A stretch of 64,000 nucleotides of DNA, taken from positions 37,132,557 through 37,196,556 of the forward strand of contig OY997594.1 in NCBI GenBank assembly GCA_963921825.1, in the 5' to 3' direction. Shown piece after piece: positions 22,669 through 33,577 of the stretch; position 1 is the stretch's first letter, and each line of letters opens with the position of its first letter. The notes under the pieces were generated by a model that saw only the letters and a program-made list of their open reading frames with translations, made no database searches and was not told the DNA's origin. This DNA is from Erodium maritimum. Its lineage: Eukaryota > Streptophyta > Magnoliopsida > Geraniales > Geraniaceae. The position numbers and the translations under genes are program-made.

Positions 22669-23020
22669 CGTTCTTCTCGCACACAAACCACATTAAAATT
22701 ACCGCCCACCAGTAGGCAATCATCAAAGGATGAGCTAGCCGCAGACAATTTAGACCAAAGTGTCGACCGGTCCCCACTCTCAGTTGGTACATAAACGTTC
22801 ACAACGGTTAAGGGAATTGAGACAGCCGCACCCACTGAGGGAATGAAAGACGAGTCCCATCTATTCAAGAAGCCATAGCTACGAAGAATAGAAGGTTTTC
22901 TTCTCTTTTTGTTTCCTGAAACAAAACCATATCAGGGTGTTGCTTAGAAAGCGCCACCTTGATGCACCGTCTCTTCTGGACGGCATCCATCCCCCTAACG
23001 TTCCAGGAGATGAATTTCAC
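22669..23020 (-). pseudogene. LINE A ORF2, endonuclease N-terminus (copy 1)
   Basis: Downstream of a KFISWNVRGMD start near 23020 (GTG where ATG is expected), the minus strand encodes the early endonuclease strands. These include VNVYVPTESGDRSTLW and LLVGGNFNVVCVREERV, up to the CGTTC target site. The solo LTR interrupts it, and the next piece lies at 20662-20984. Stops occur between 22870 and 23000. An identical copy is at 31329-31680. Confidence 0.85.
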
Positions 23021-23032
23021 CAAATCACTTGA

Positions 23033-24246
23033 TTAGAACGGCAAAGAGGTTGGGAGAGAATCCCCCACTTCTAGTCCCTCACTAGACCCTTGGTCGTCCG
23101 AGTCTCCCTGAAAATCTTGATCAACAGAGTCCCCCAACTCAAAATCGAGAGCTTCGATTTGATCAGCCGCTTCTGGATGTCCAGCTAAGAGTTTCTGACT
23201 GGCCTTAATCAATTTCCACTTTCTCTCGCGGTCTGCATTTTCTTTGTCAATAGGAACACGACGAGCAGCATATGATCGGAATACCGAAGAAGGCTTGGTC
23301 AGCTGGAGCAGGTCAAGAGCTGAATCCCTAGCCCGAGCGCCTTGAGGCCCACGCAACGATGGGTTTGGGCTCGAGCTAGTAGAATCAGGAACTTTGCTAA
23401 TTGGAGACGAAAAATTCAAAATACCTTTGCCTTTTGTGCAGACCATCTGACTTTGTGAGGTAAGTAGTGCCCTCTTATAATCTGCAGTTGTAACCGGCAA
23501 CTGAATTCTGACGAAGGAATTTTCTCCAACCTCACTCGGTTAGACTTGTCATCTAGCACCAAATCTCGGTTCAAAATATTCTCCCGGGCAGTGGATTGCA
23601 ATAAAAAGAAGTTGCAATCAAGTAAGGGCGATGTCTCGTCTCTGAGGGCTAACACAAACGAACCACATGCATTCCCAACGTCACGGAAAGTGTTCATGCA
23701 CCAACCAGAGATTGGAATACCCGTTACCTTCCACCAATCAAAGCTCCCCACATTGTTCAGCCAATCTTGAGCTCGATCGAACAACAAGAACGCATCAGTG
23801 CACCATTTCCACTTAGAGTTCAGTAGGTCATTCGCCGTATCTTGGTCTGTAGATAGGAATAGAAACAACCTGTTGCCCAGATAACGGTATTGCATGTCCA
23901 GTGCACCTTCGGAAGTAATTAGCTCACGCAAAGAGCTTAAGGACAACTCTTCCTTTGCTACTCCCAGAATACCTGCTGCAGACCAAGGCGACAGAGACAG
24001 AGACCTCGTAACTAGGATTTGTTGGGGGACGGAGGATCTATCAGAGTGTGGGAATGTCTGAGATGGAGGCACAGAAACAACCACCCCTTTCGGTCTCCAA
24101 ACTTGAGGACCAATTTGACGTCCCAATCTCTTGTTCAACTTTTCAGGCCAGGCTATCGATATGAAGATTTTAAACCCTTCCCACACGAAACCATTGCAAG
24201 CCTTCAACAAAGTATCTGCAGCCTCTTTGGATTGAACCGAGATGAA
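23033..24246 (-). pseudogene. LINE A ORF1, truncated (copy 1)
   Basis: The RRM/DUF4283-type ORF1 of LINE A. The frame 24210-23416 contains the end of the RRM (LLKACNGFVWEGFKIFIS) and the DUF4283-like core (FDWWKVTGIPISGWCMNTF). After a frameshift near 23500, the frame to 23033 gives an acidic Ser-rich tail. It lacks the N-terminus because the sequence jumps into a Copia LTR at 24246/24247. The complete version is 31693-33362. Confidence 0.88.
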
Positions 24247-24992
24247 ACCAAAACTGGGTTTTGGGTCATGTGCCCGTAAGTGAATAGGACTTCACAGATC
24301 GAGACAAGGCTTGGAGTCTTGGGATTGATCGCGTCGGATAATGTTGGACATTTCCAGTATGGAAGGCATGGAGGCGATGAGCGAATCACGGGACCTCGTT
24401 GGAAATGGCCACGGGCCATGTTCCAAGAGGCCCATGAAAGGCCCATGCAACCAAGGCCCATGGAACTAGTTAATCAAGTCTTGATTAATTAGTACTAAGT
24501 AAGCAAGACAAGGATTAAGGTGTTGGTGATTCACCACCTAACCCAATCTTGTCTTGCCATACTTTGTCCTATTTACACCTTACTTGACACCATACTTGTC
24601 CCATGCCTTTAGTTGGACAAGTATGGGTTTTGTTATGTTTAAGTCATCTTTTTTCAACATAACAAACACAAGACAAGAATAGGAAACACATTTTCTCTCC
24701 CTCTTCCATGGCCATTTCGGGTTTGGCTAGTTTCCACCTCCATGTTTGTGTTCTTGAGTCCTCAAAGAGAAGAACTACGTGGCTTTGATTCCCATGTGGA
24801 TACGTAGGCGTCTTGGAGACTCAAGCCAATCATTCGTTAACCGGTGTTCTTGTTTTGGTAAGAACTAGTGCTGAATTTTTCTCTTGTTAATCCATTCTTT
24901 GTTAGTTGTTTCATGGTTTTAATTGTCTCTTGGTTTTCATTGATTTTCCGCTGCGAGTTGGTTCATCTCCAACCCTACCTCGAGACCCAACA
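24247..24992 (+). mobile_element. Copia 5' LTR, 3' portion only
   Basis: Matches the LTR from the AACTGGGTTTTGGGTCATGTG block to its CCCAACA end. The first ~940 bp are absent, replaced by LINE A ORF1 sequence. It is directly followed by the primer-binding site. Confidence 0.92.
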
Positions 24993-24993
24993 G

Positions 24994-25005
24994 TGGTATC
25001 AGAGC
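24994..25005 (+). promoter_or_regulatory. Primer-binding site (initiator tRNA-Met)
   Basis: TGGTATCAGAGC, complementary to the 3' end of plant initiator tRNA-Met, one base after the LTR. It primes minus-strand DNA synthesis. Intact here; the same site is at 62913-62924 and degraded near 58018-58028. Confidence 0.95.
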
Positions 25006-26550
25006 CGTGCTACCTTCGGGATTCACAAGACGGTGTTCAAAGTTTCGGTTTTGCTTGAAAGTTTCGTTTTTGGCATGTTGTTTTGCTAAATTGTTTGATA
25101 ACATGTTTTAAATTATTGTTTATGGATTTAATGCATGTAAAATGAATTTTTGAAAATTATTTCAAATCTGGAAATTTTGAAATTTTTTTTTGATTTTTTG
25201 GGTCTCGGGAGCGGGACTCTCGGGGAGCCGAAACCGGGACCGAACGGGGCTCCGTTGGACGGAGCTAGGCCAAGCATGACCATTGGATGACTGATATGCC
25301 AAGGCTAAACCGTTTTGTTAGTTATGACGAGTTTGGAACCGTGATGATGAACTCGAAGATCAAATGTTCAAAAGTTTCATTTTTGAACGGTTTCGATAAA
25401 CCGAGCATCAAAAAATTTCGAAACTTGGCTATTAATTAAAACCGGAAAATCACATGATGTTTGATAACATTCTTGTTTGATAACACGATGTGTGATGTGA
25501 TGTTGGCATGGTGTACATAATAGCCCCGAGCTCAATTTAATTATTTATCGCTTTTCACGGCCTGCGAGCCGTTAGAGTTAACGTGTAATTATTCTTTCAA
25601 GGTGTGGTCGTCGAACCACTTGTTTGTAATATTTATTTATTCCCGACCTGCGAGTCGTGTATTAAATTGTAATATTTTACTCAAGACGAAGAAAGGGCGA
25701 AAAGGTCATTTGGTGGCTTTTCGGGTGTTGGCATCGGCTTGGAGTCGATGGAGCTCAAGAAGCTAGTGGGAGTTAGTTTAGGGGGCTATTATGTGCACAT
25801 TTATCGCTTTATGCTTGGTTTAGTTTATGCATGATTAATTCTATGTGTTTTAGAATTGCATGCTTAACTTTATTTACCGAGCATATCACCTCACATGCAA
25901 AGATAAAATTGGAATTTTAATCCTTGTGTGTGAACCCTTAGAACCGTCATTGCATTGGATGTAGTTGACGGGTTCAAAGGAAGAATTACATTGGATGTAA
26001 TTTGAGGCATCATTGCATTTGGAATGTAGTTGATGTGCTCATCGCATCTAGGATGTGCCAAAGTTTTGAACACAACTGGACAAGTAAAAGCGGGTCATGT
26101 CCGATACCTCCCAATCATCAACACCTTACTACCTCCCCGTCCTATGGTTGTCGTGCGCATTAGCGGAGCATCCATGGGGAAGCGGGGTAGTAGGTTTGGA
26201 CGACATATGTGGGTGTCGTGCGCATTAGCGGAGCACCTACATAGTGACGAGCCATAGTTGAAAATTGGTGGACCCGACTACGATTCTCGGCCTGAGGTTG
26301 AGCTAGGGTAACAGATAGGGTAAGTCGTGTACATAAGTACATACCCTAGCCAAGAGTCACATTGGATGTGATTGGATGGAGTCCTACCTACATAGCTCGA
26401 TTAAGTGGTGAGCATTAGTTCAGCTTAATCGAGTGAATCAAGGATCTTGGTTTCAGATTCTAAAGGTTTAGAATTGATTGTTGGTGTTTAAGCTTGATCT
26501 TCATAAAATTTATTCAGTTTACTGATTGAATTTTATCTGTTGTAGATCAA
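25006..26550 (+). other. Copia untranslated leader
   Basis: A 1.5-kb non-coding stretch between the primer site and gag. It is shared with 62925-64000 (+), 61004-61393 (+) and, in inverse orientation, 56504-58017. A TCGTGCGCATTAGCGGAGCA block occurs twice (about 26151 and 26217). Packaging signals are usually in this region, but none is identifiable by eye. Confidence 0.8.
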
Positions 26551-27060
26551 ATGGCAAATTCAGCGAACATTAATAGTTTGTCATTAAAAACCATTCTTAA
26601 CAGGGTCAAGCTAAATGGGACAAACTATTTGGACTGGTACAGAATTTTGAGGATAGTCCTCAAGTCTGAACGCAAAGAATATGTCCTTGACAAGGCTGTC
26701 TCTAAGACCATATCAGAGTTACATGAAGTGTCATCAGCTGCTGAGAAGAATATCTCAGGGATCTGGGATCCAAGGATATTCTGATGGTCAACAAGGGAAT
26801 TGGAAGTGGCAAGGGCTGGGCCCATGCGCACTTGGCAGGAAAGATGAGACACCTGAGAATGTCTGCTTCTACTGCCAACAGCCTGGTCATTGGAACCGGG
26901 ATTACAGGAAGTTCACGGCTGATCTGAAGAAGGGCAGTGGGACTGCGCCTTCATCAAATAGCCTGGATGATCTGAAGAAGGGCAGTAGGACTGCGCCTTC
27001 ATCAGGAAACCTGGATGATCTAAGGAAGGGCGGTGGGATCGTGCCTTCATTCGGTATTAA
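26551..27060 (+). pseudogene. Copia gag, internally deleted
   Basis: Gag forms the particle that holds the retrotransposon RNA. The start MANSANINSLSLKTILNRVK with NGTNYLDWYRI is the UBN2/DUF4219-type N-terminus. After about 75 codons (SAAEKNISGI) the sequence switches frame to a Gly/Gln/Trp-rich segment and the zinc knuckle CFYCQQPGHWNRDY. Roughly the middle half of gag is missing compared with the copy at 55877-56503, which continues past this point. In the knuckle the last Cys of CCHC is Tyr. Two to three repeats of a DDLKKGS.TAPSS motif follow. Confidence 0.85.
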
Positions 27061-27084
27061 CTCTATAGAGCTACATCTCTCTAC

Positions 27085-28440
27085 TTCCAAAGATTCATGG
27101 GTATTAGATACCATGACTGAATCTCACACATGCACTAATATATGGTGGCTGAAAGTAGGAGAGATTTGGAAAGCACGAAATGGACCTCAGAGTTGTGGCA
27201 ACTGCTGTAGGATCCATGAGTCTTGCTTTGCCAAGAGGCCTTGTCTTAGTATTGTATAATGTATATTGCATACCTGCTTTTAGTAGGAATATTATATCTG
27301 TATCCGTGTTTGACAAGGAAGGATATAATGTTAATATTGGAAATGGAGTTTTCAATGTTCTATGCAATGATATGTTTTATACCAGTACTGACATGGTTGG
27401 AGGATTGTACATATTAGATATGGGTAACAATGCCTCAAGTTCTATATATTCCGTTAATACCAAGAGGTCTAAATCCAACGATTTAAACCTAACTCTGTTA
27501 TGGTACTGTCATTTGGGTCGCATAAACAAGAAGCGCCTATCAGCACTTCAGAAGTGCGGGCTTTCAGGTTCATTCGAATTCCATTCGATCGATAGGTGCA
27601 AGGTTTGTTTGATGGGAAAAATGACTAAAGTGCCCTTTATCGATCGCGATGAAAGGGCGGGTGAATTATTGGGGCTGATACACTCGAATGTGTGTAGACC
27701 AATAAGTTCACTTGCCAGGAGGGGTTTTAGCTACTTTATCACATTTACTGATGATTACAGTAAATATGGTTATGTCTATTCGGTGAGACATAAGTCTGAA
27801 GCTTTTGATAAATTCAAAGAGTTTAAGACTATAGTAGAAAACCAGCTCGACAAAGGTATTAAGGCACTTCGATTGGATCGAGGTGGAAAATACTTGACCA
27901 CAGAGTTATTAGATCATCTAAAAGATAATGGGATCCTTTTGGAATGGACTCCTCCTAGGTCACTGTAGTTGAAAGGTGTAGCCAAACGGAGAAATCGGAC
28001 ATTGTTAGACAATGGTCTGTTCCATGATTAGTTGGACTGATCTCCCAATCTCTTTTAGGGGTTTTGCTCTAGAGACGACCGCATTCATAGTGAATCGGGC
28101 TTCGACGAATGGTGTGGAAGGGACACCATTTTAAAAATGGTACGGGATGATGCCCGCTTTGTCCTTCCTAAAGATTTGTGGTTGCGAGGCTTATGTGAAA
28201 CATTTGGTTTCGACTAAGCTCGAACCAAGATCTGAGATATGCACCTTCGTGTGGTATCCCAAAGCAACAAGGGGATACTATTTCTACAATCCCAGTGAGA
28301 ACATGGTGTTCGTCACTTGGGGTGGGGTCTTTATGGAAAAGAAGTTTTGTTTCCAAAGACGTCATTGGGAGGACTGTGCATCTCGAAGAAATTCAGGATG
28401 GTACAGATCTGTCTAAACCAATTGGCAACCCAGTAGAAAG
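27085..28440 (+). pseudogene. Copia protease and integrase, broken
   Basis: The protease is recognisable only as DSWVLDTMTESHTCTN, where the catalytic D-[ST]-G triad is damaged (Gly replaced by Met). The frame 27180-27968 gives the pre-integrase zinc region (LLWYCHLGR, with Tyr for the first His, then CKVCLMGK) and the integrase core. Of the three catalytic acids, the first appears as Asn (IHSNVC), the second is present (FTDDYSK) and the Glu is Lys (LRLDRGGKYL). Stops and shifts follow after 27968. Another open piece (28147-28416) is the integrase C-terminal part. This integrase could not join DNA. Confidence 0.88.
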
Positions 28441-28504
28441 GAGCCAGAGATTGTCGTAGAGTAAGAACCAATTCCTGTTAAAATTCCGGAAGGTCCAAGG
28501 CGAT

Positions 28505-30060
28505 TTGAAAGGATCAATCTTCCACCTCCAAGATATGGTATCCGGAGGTGACAATGAAGTCATGGTGGATCACGATGATCCAGCCACCTTTCAGGAAGTC
28601 GTGGATGGGCCCAACTCCGAGTTATGGCTGGGAGCCATGAGGGAGGAAATGCAATCCATGTCGGACAACCGAGTCTGGGAACCGGTTGATCCCATCAATG
28701 GTGTGAGGACCATAGGATGCAAATGGATCTTCAAGGTGAAGATGGACATGGACGGCAACCCTCTGACCTACAAAGCTCAACTGGTGGCGAAAGGTTATAG
28801 GCAGATCCAATGGATTGACTATGAGGAAACCTTCTCCTTAGTGGCTATGGTCAAAATCGATCCAAATTCTTCTTGACATAACTGCGTATCATAATTACGA
28901 GATATGGCAAGTGGATGTCAAAACCGCTTTCCTAAATGGAAATTTGACTGAGTACGTTTGTATGTCTCGGCCCAAAGGTTTTGACGATCCGAAGAATAAA
29001 GGAAAGATTTATAAGTTGTTGAAATCCATTTATGGATTGAAACGAACTTCTCGGAGTTGGATCCTTCGTTTTGATGAAGCTGTAATTGGATTTGGCTTAA
29101 TCAAGAACGAGGATGAATCTTGCGTTTATAAGAAGGCTAGTGGGAGCAATATTACCTTTCTGGTTCTCATTGAAAACGACATCCCAACCTTGCACGAGAC
29201 TAAAGCTTGGTTGAGGAAGTGTTTTTCAATAAAGGACTTAGGCGATGCTTCTCATATCTTAAGGATTAAGATATGTAGAGATCGCGCCAAGAGGGTCTTG
29301 GATTTAAGTCAGGGAACCTATGTGAACAAGGCATTGAGTAGGTTCTTAATGCTCGATTCAAAGAAAGGACTCTTACCCACTAGTCATGACATTCATCTCA
29401 GCAAGACTCAGTGTCCTAAGACACCTGATGAGCTGAAAAGGATGATGAGAATCCTATGCGCCTGGGGGCAGGATCGATCATATATGCCATGACATGTATG
29501 AGACCAGACGTCTCGTAAGCCTTATGTTGTACCAGTAGACATCATTCTAACCCGGGGGAAAGATGATGCTGAACTAGTCGTCGAAGGATGAGTAGACGCT
29601 AGTTTTCCAAGACAAATCCAGATGACTTTAGAAGTCAATCAGGATATGTGTTTACGCTGAATGGCAGAGCTTTAGCTGGGAAAGCGTAGAGCAAGATACC
29701 ATTGCCGAATCTACGACAGAGGCCAAGTACATGGATGCTGCAGAGGCAGCTAAGGAGGCTATGTGGATTTGGAAATTCATGGCAGGGCTGGGTGTAATTA
29801 AAAACCCATCCAGTCCGGTGAATCCATTTTGCGACAACACAAGGGCCATTGCGCAAGCTAAAAGCCTAGATCGCATAACAAATCCAAACATGTATTGCGG
29901 CGTATCCACCTCATCAGATAAATACTGAACTGAGGTGAAGTGAAGATAACCGATATTGCAACAGATGATAACATAGCCAACCCGTTGACTAAGGCAGTGT
30001 CACTGCCTGAACATGTTAGACATGTAAAGTCGATGGGGACATATTGGAGTTTAGATTGGA
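28505..30060 (+). pseudogene. Copia reverse transcriptase and RNase H, catalytic box deleted
   Basis: 28505-28876 holds the RT N-terminal half (SELWLGAMREEMQSM, GCKWIFKVKMDMDG, LVAKGYRQ). After a frameshift, 28911-29492 holds WQVDVKTAFLNGNL and the palm and thumb. At about 29162-29185 the frame passes FLVL directly to IENDIPTL. The stretch that should contain the two catalytic Asp (YVDD box) is missing in frame, consistent with a 21-nt deletion between short CTC repeats. After 29492 stops and shifts accumulate, but RNase H remnants are legible (EAKYMDAAEAAKEAMWIWKF, FCDNTRAIAQAKS, then NPLTKAVSLPEHVRH). RT is therefore inactive twice over. Confidence 0.9.
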
Positions 30061-30068
30061 ACTAGGGC

Positions 30069-30079
30069 AAGTGGGAGAT
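30069..30079 (+). promoter_or_regulatory. Polypurine tract
   Basis: AAGTGGGAGAT immediately before the TGTTAG start of the 3' LTR; primes plus-strand synthesis. Intact. The minus-strand relative is at 60395-60410. Confidence 0.85.
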
Positions 30080-31328
30080 TGTTAGTCTTAGTGCCCGTAG
30101 TTCAATCCTAAATGTCCAAATGTATGGGGACGGGCTACATGAGTGACACGAAAGACGGCTAAGGGATTTATCCCTCATACTAAGGTATGGGAAAGATATC
30201 GGTTCTCGGCCACTTGATCGAGAGTGACTGGAAGAATAGCATGGCCATGCACATGATACTGGGTATCATATCTTCAGTCATCTCACATATCAAGGAACGG
30301 TGATTGAGAATAATAAGGATGACGGCTCTATGCCTTATCTCAATCAGGATATCGGAGATAAAAGGAAAATGACAGGGACGACGGAAAGGTTAGAATCGAC
30401 AGGGTCGATTCGTTATGTAGTGTCAGGCAATACTATAGTCTCGTTAGTTGCCACTTAAATAGGATCAAGTAAAATGGGATTTTACGTTGATCTATTGACA
30501 TGCATAAACCTAAGGGTCACACCGGAGGATGAAACTCATTGACACATTTATGGAGAATGGCCAAAAGGGAGTTGTCTCGGGACATGACCAAAACTGGGTT
30601 TTGGGTCATGTGCCCGTAAGTGAATAGGACTTCACAGATCGAGACAAGGCTTGGAGTCTTGGGATTGATCGCGTCGGATAATGTTGGACATTTCCGGTAT
30701 GGAAGGCATGGAGGCGATGAGCGAATCACGGGACCTCGTTGGAAATGGCCACGGGCCATGTTCCAAGAGGCCCATGAAAGGCCCATGCAACCAAGGCCCA
30801 TGGAACTAATTAATCAAGTCTTGATTAATTAGTACTAAGTAAGCAAGACAAGGATTAAGGTGTTGGTGATTCACCACCTAACCCAATCTTGTCTTGCCAT
30901 ACTTTGTCCTATTTACACCTTGACACCATACTTGTCCCATGCCTTTAGTTGGACAAGTATGAGTTTTGTTATGTTTAAGTCATCTTTTTTCAACATAACA
31001 AACACAAGACAAGAATAGGAAACACATTTTCTCTCCCTCTTCCATGGCCATTTCGGGTTTGGCTAGTTTCCACCTCCATGTTTGTGTTCTTGAGTCCTCA
31101 AAGAGAAGAACTACGTGGCTTTGATTCCCATGTGGATACGTAGGCGTCTTGGAGACTCAAGCCAATCATTCGTTAACCGGTGTTCTTGTTTTGGTAAGAA
31201 CTAGTGCTGAATTTTTCTCTTGTTAATCCATTCTTTGTTAGTTGTTTCATGGTTTTAATTGTCTCTTGGTTTTCATTGATTTTCCGCTGCGAGTTGGTTC
31301 ATCTCCAACCCTACCTCGAGACCCAACA
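30080..31328 (+). mobile_element. Copia 3' LTR with 435-bp internal deletion
   Basis: Begins TGTTAGTCTTAGTGCC, but after 46 bp jumps at 30125/30126 to the GGGGACGGGC block that normally lies at LTR position 482. From there it is complete to ACCCAACA and is followed by the target-site sequence CGTTC (31329-31333). Confidence 0.92.
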
Positions 31329-32906
31329 CGTTCTTCTCGCACACAAACCACATTAAAATTACCGCCCACCAGTAGGCAATCATCAAAGGATGAGCTAGCC
31401 GCAGACAATTTAGACCAAAGTGTCGACCGGTCCCCACTCTCAGTTGGTACATAAACGTTCACAACGGTTAAGGGAATTGAGACAGCCGCACCCACTGAGG
31501 GAATGAAAGACGAGTCCCATCTATTCAAGAAGCCATAGCTACGAAGAATAGAAGGTTTTCTTCTCTTTTTGTTTCCTGAAACAAAACCATATCAGGGTGT
31601 TGCTTAGAAAGCGCCACCTTGATGCACCGTCTCTTCTGGACGGCATCCATCCCCCTAACGTTCCAGGAGATGAATTTCACCAAATCACTTGATTAGAACG
31701 GCAAAGAGGTTGGGAGAGAATCCCCCACTTCTAGTCCCTCACTAGACCCTTGGTCGTCCGAGTCTCCCTGAAAATCTTGATCAACAGAGTCCCCCAACTC
31801 AAAATCGAGAGCTTCGATTTGATCAGCCGCTTCTGGATGTCCAGCTAAGAGTTTCTGACTGGCCTTAATCAATTTCCACTTTCTCTCGCGGTCTGCATTT
31901 TCTTTGTCAATAGGAACACGACGAGCAGCATATGATCGGAATACCGAAGAAGGCTTGGTCAGCTGGAGCAGGTCAAGAGCTGAATCCCTAGCCCGAGCGC
32001 CTTGAGGCCCACGCAACGATGGGTTTGGGCTCGAGCTAGTAGAATCAGGAACTTTGCTAATTGGAGACGAAAAATTCAAAATACCTTTGCCTTTTGTGCA
32101 GACCATCTGACTTTGTGAGGTAAGTAGTGCCCTCTTATAATCTGCAGTTGTAACCGGCAACTGAATTCTGACGAAGGAATTTTCTCCAACCTCACTCGGT
32201 TAGACTTGTCATCTAGCACCAAATCTCGGTTCAAAATATTCTCCCGGGCAGTGGATTGCAATAAAAAGAAGTTGCAATCAAGTAAGGGCGATGTCTCGTC
32301 TCTGAGGGCTAACACAAACGAACCACATGCATTCCCAACGTCACGGAAAGTGTTCATGCACCAACCAGAGATTGGAATACCCGTTACCTTCCACCAATCA
32401 AAGCTCCCCACATTGTTCAGCCAATCTTGAGCTCGATCGAACAACAAGAACGCATCAGTGCACCATTTCCACTTAGAGTTCAGTAGGTCATTCGCCGTAT
32501 CTTGGTCTGTAGATAGGAATAGAAACAACCTGTTGCCCAGATAACGGTATTGCATGTCCAGTGCACCTTCGGAAGTAATTAGCTCACGCAAAGAGCTTAA
32601 GGACAACTCTTCCTTTGCTACTCCCAGAATACCTGCTGCAGACCAAGGCGACAGAGACAGAGACCTCGTAACTAGGATTTGTTGGGGGACGGAGGATCTA
32701 TCAGAGTGTGGGAATGTCTGAGATGGAGGCACAGAAACAACCACCCCTTTCGGTCTCCAAACTTGAGGACCAATTTGACGTCCCAATCTCTTGTTCAACT
32801 TTTCAGGCCAGGCTATCGATATGAAGATTTTAAACCCTTCCCACACGAAACCATTGCAAGCCTTCAACAAAGTATCTGCAGCCTCTTTGGATTGAACCGA
32901 GATGAA
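30125..32906. repeat. Long direct repeat, copy 2 (LTR 3' part + LINE A)
   Basis: Second copy of 21465-24246, offset 8,660 bp. Here LINE A ORF1 continues normally beyond the end of the repeat (32907 onward), so this copy retains the original LINE context and the first copy has the abnormal right junction. Confidence 0.9.
31329..31680 (-). pseudogene. LINE A ORF2, endonuclease N-terminus (copy 2)
   Basis: Same as 22669-23020, including the VNVYVPTESGD and LLVGGNFNVV strands and the internal stops. It is cut at the Copia target site CGTTC; the continuation exists only at 20662-20984. Confidence 0.85.
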
Positions 32907-33362
32907 GCCAAAAAATTTGCCCCCTGCGTTCTTCCTCTTACAGATGAAGACTCTACTTACCGGAATCCGTTCTCCGAGCCACCCCCGTAATTTACCTCGC
33001 GTTGTGCCAGGAGGAAGATTGCAAATAAACAGCTTGATCTGTACCACGTTCTCCTCCTTCCTTGCAGACGCAGCCTTGATCTATACCATGTTCTCCTCCT
33101 TTTTCCTTGCAGACGCAGCCTTGATCTGTACCATGTTCTCCTCCTTTTTCCTTGCAGACGCAGCCGAGACCAGGACATCCATATTAGATCTAGCCGTCCG
33201 TTGCGATAACGGTTCAAGGGAGGCCATTGATCGACGTCTAACCGGTACCGGGACACAGGCCGATTCCTCCAGCCTACAAATCACCGAAGCCAGTCTCGGT
33301 ACCCTAACCACTTCCCCTTCCACCAACTTCTCATAGTATTCAGTATCGCTAGGTTTCGACAT
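31693..33362 (-). pseudogene. LINE A ORF1, full extent (RRM + DUF4283-like), broken
   Basis: Starts at Met 33362 (MSKPSDTEYYEKLVEGEVV). A 15-residue segment (VQIKAASARKKEENM) is then repeated by a 45-bp tandem array. Next come the RRM (IKLFICNLPPGTTRG as RNP2, KFFGFISVQSK as RNP1) and the DUF4283-like domain (WWKVTGIPISGW). After a frameshift near 32160, an acidic tail runs to the stop at 31693. Within the array one CAG codon has become TAG (33081-33083), the only stop in the upstream half. The RRM class of ORF1 matches LINE-1 and LINE B, but the sequence is clearly a different family. Confidence 0.88.
33034..33165 (-). repeat. 45-bp tandem repeat in LINE A ORF1
   Basis: Three units: 33034-33075 (42 bp, three T fewer), 33076-33120 and 33121-33165. 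They are in frame, adding 15 residues each just before the RRM. The middle unit carries the stop codon. Confidence 0.95.
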
Positions 33363-33564
33363 GGTTCGTTTTTTAGATTCCTTTCGCGCCGATTGATGGA
33401 TCCACAAAACCGCCTCGTTCAACAACATGCGGACCTCCGATCAGGCCACCACAAACCTCCGGCAGATCAGCCCGTCGTGGGCGATCACGACCTGCCGAGC
33501 AGATTGAAACCCTTGGTTGTTTTGCGATCGCCACAAAATTCACATACAATATTTGTACTTGCTT

Positions 33565-33577
33565 ATACTCAGTTTTT
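33565..33577. repeat. Target-site duplication of LINE A (right)
   Basis: ATACTCAGTTTTT, identical to 20649-20661, at the 5' end of LINE A. Confidence 0.88.

Larger units (their letters stand above)
21465..24246. repeat. Long direct repeat, copy 1 (LTR 3' part + LINE A)
   Basis: Apparently identical, by eye, to 30125-32906 at a constant offset of 8,660 bp. It contains the last 1.2 kb of the Copia LTR, the CGTTC target site, the LINE A endonuclease start and most of LINE A ORF1. It ends in a junction where LINE ORF1 passes directly into the middle of a Copia LTR (24246/24247). Confidence 0.9.
24247..31328 (+). mobile_element. Ty1/Copia retrotransposon inside LINE A, both LTRs damaged
   Basis: Order: truncated 5' LTR (24247-24992), tRNA-Met primer site, long leader, gag, protease/integrase, RT/RNase H, polypurine tract, and a 3' LTR with an internal deletion (30080-31328). 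The 3' side is followed by CGTTC, the same target sequence as the solo LTR at 20985. The overlapping parts of the two LTRs (about 745 bp) differ by only three substitutions and one 4-bp indel, so insertion was recent. The coding region is far more decayed than that. Order protease-integrase-RT-RNase H and a gag of the UBN2 type identify Ty1/Copia. Confidence 0.92.

Noticed and set aside
21465-24246. The 2.78-kb direct repeat as a giant target-site duplication
   Set aside because: Copia elements make 5-bp duplications, and CGTTC is already seen at the expected places; the long repeat needs a different explanation.
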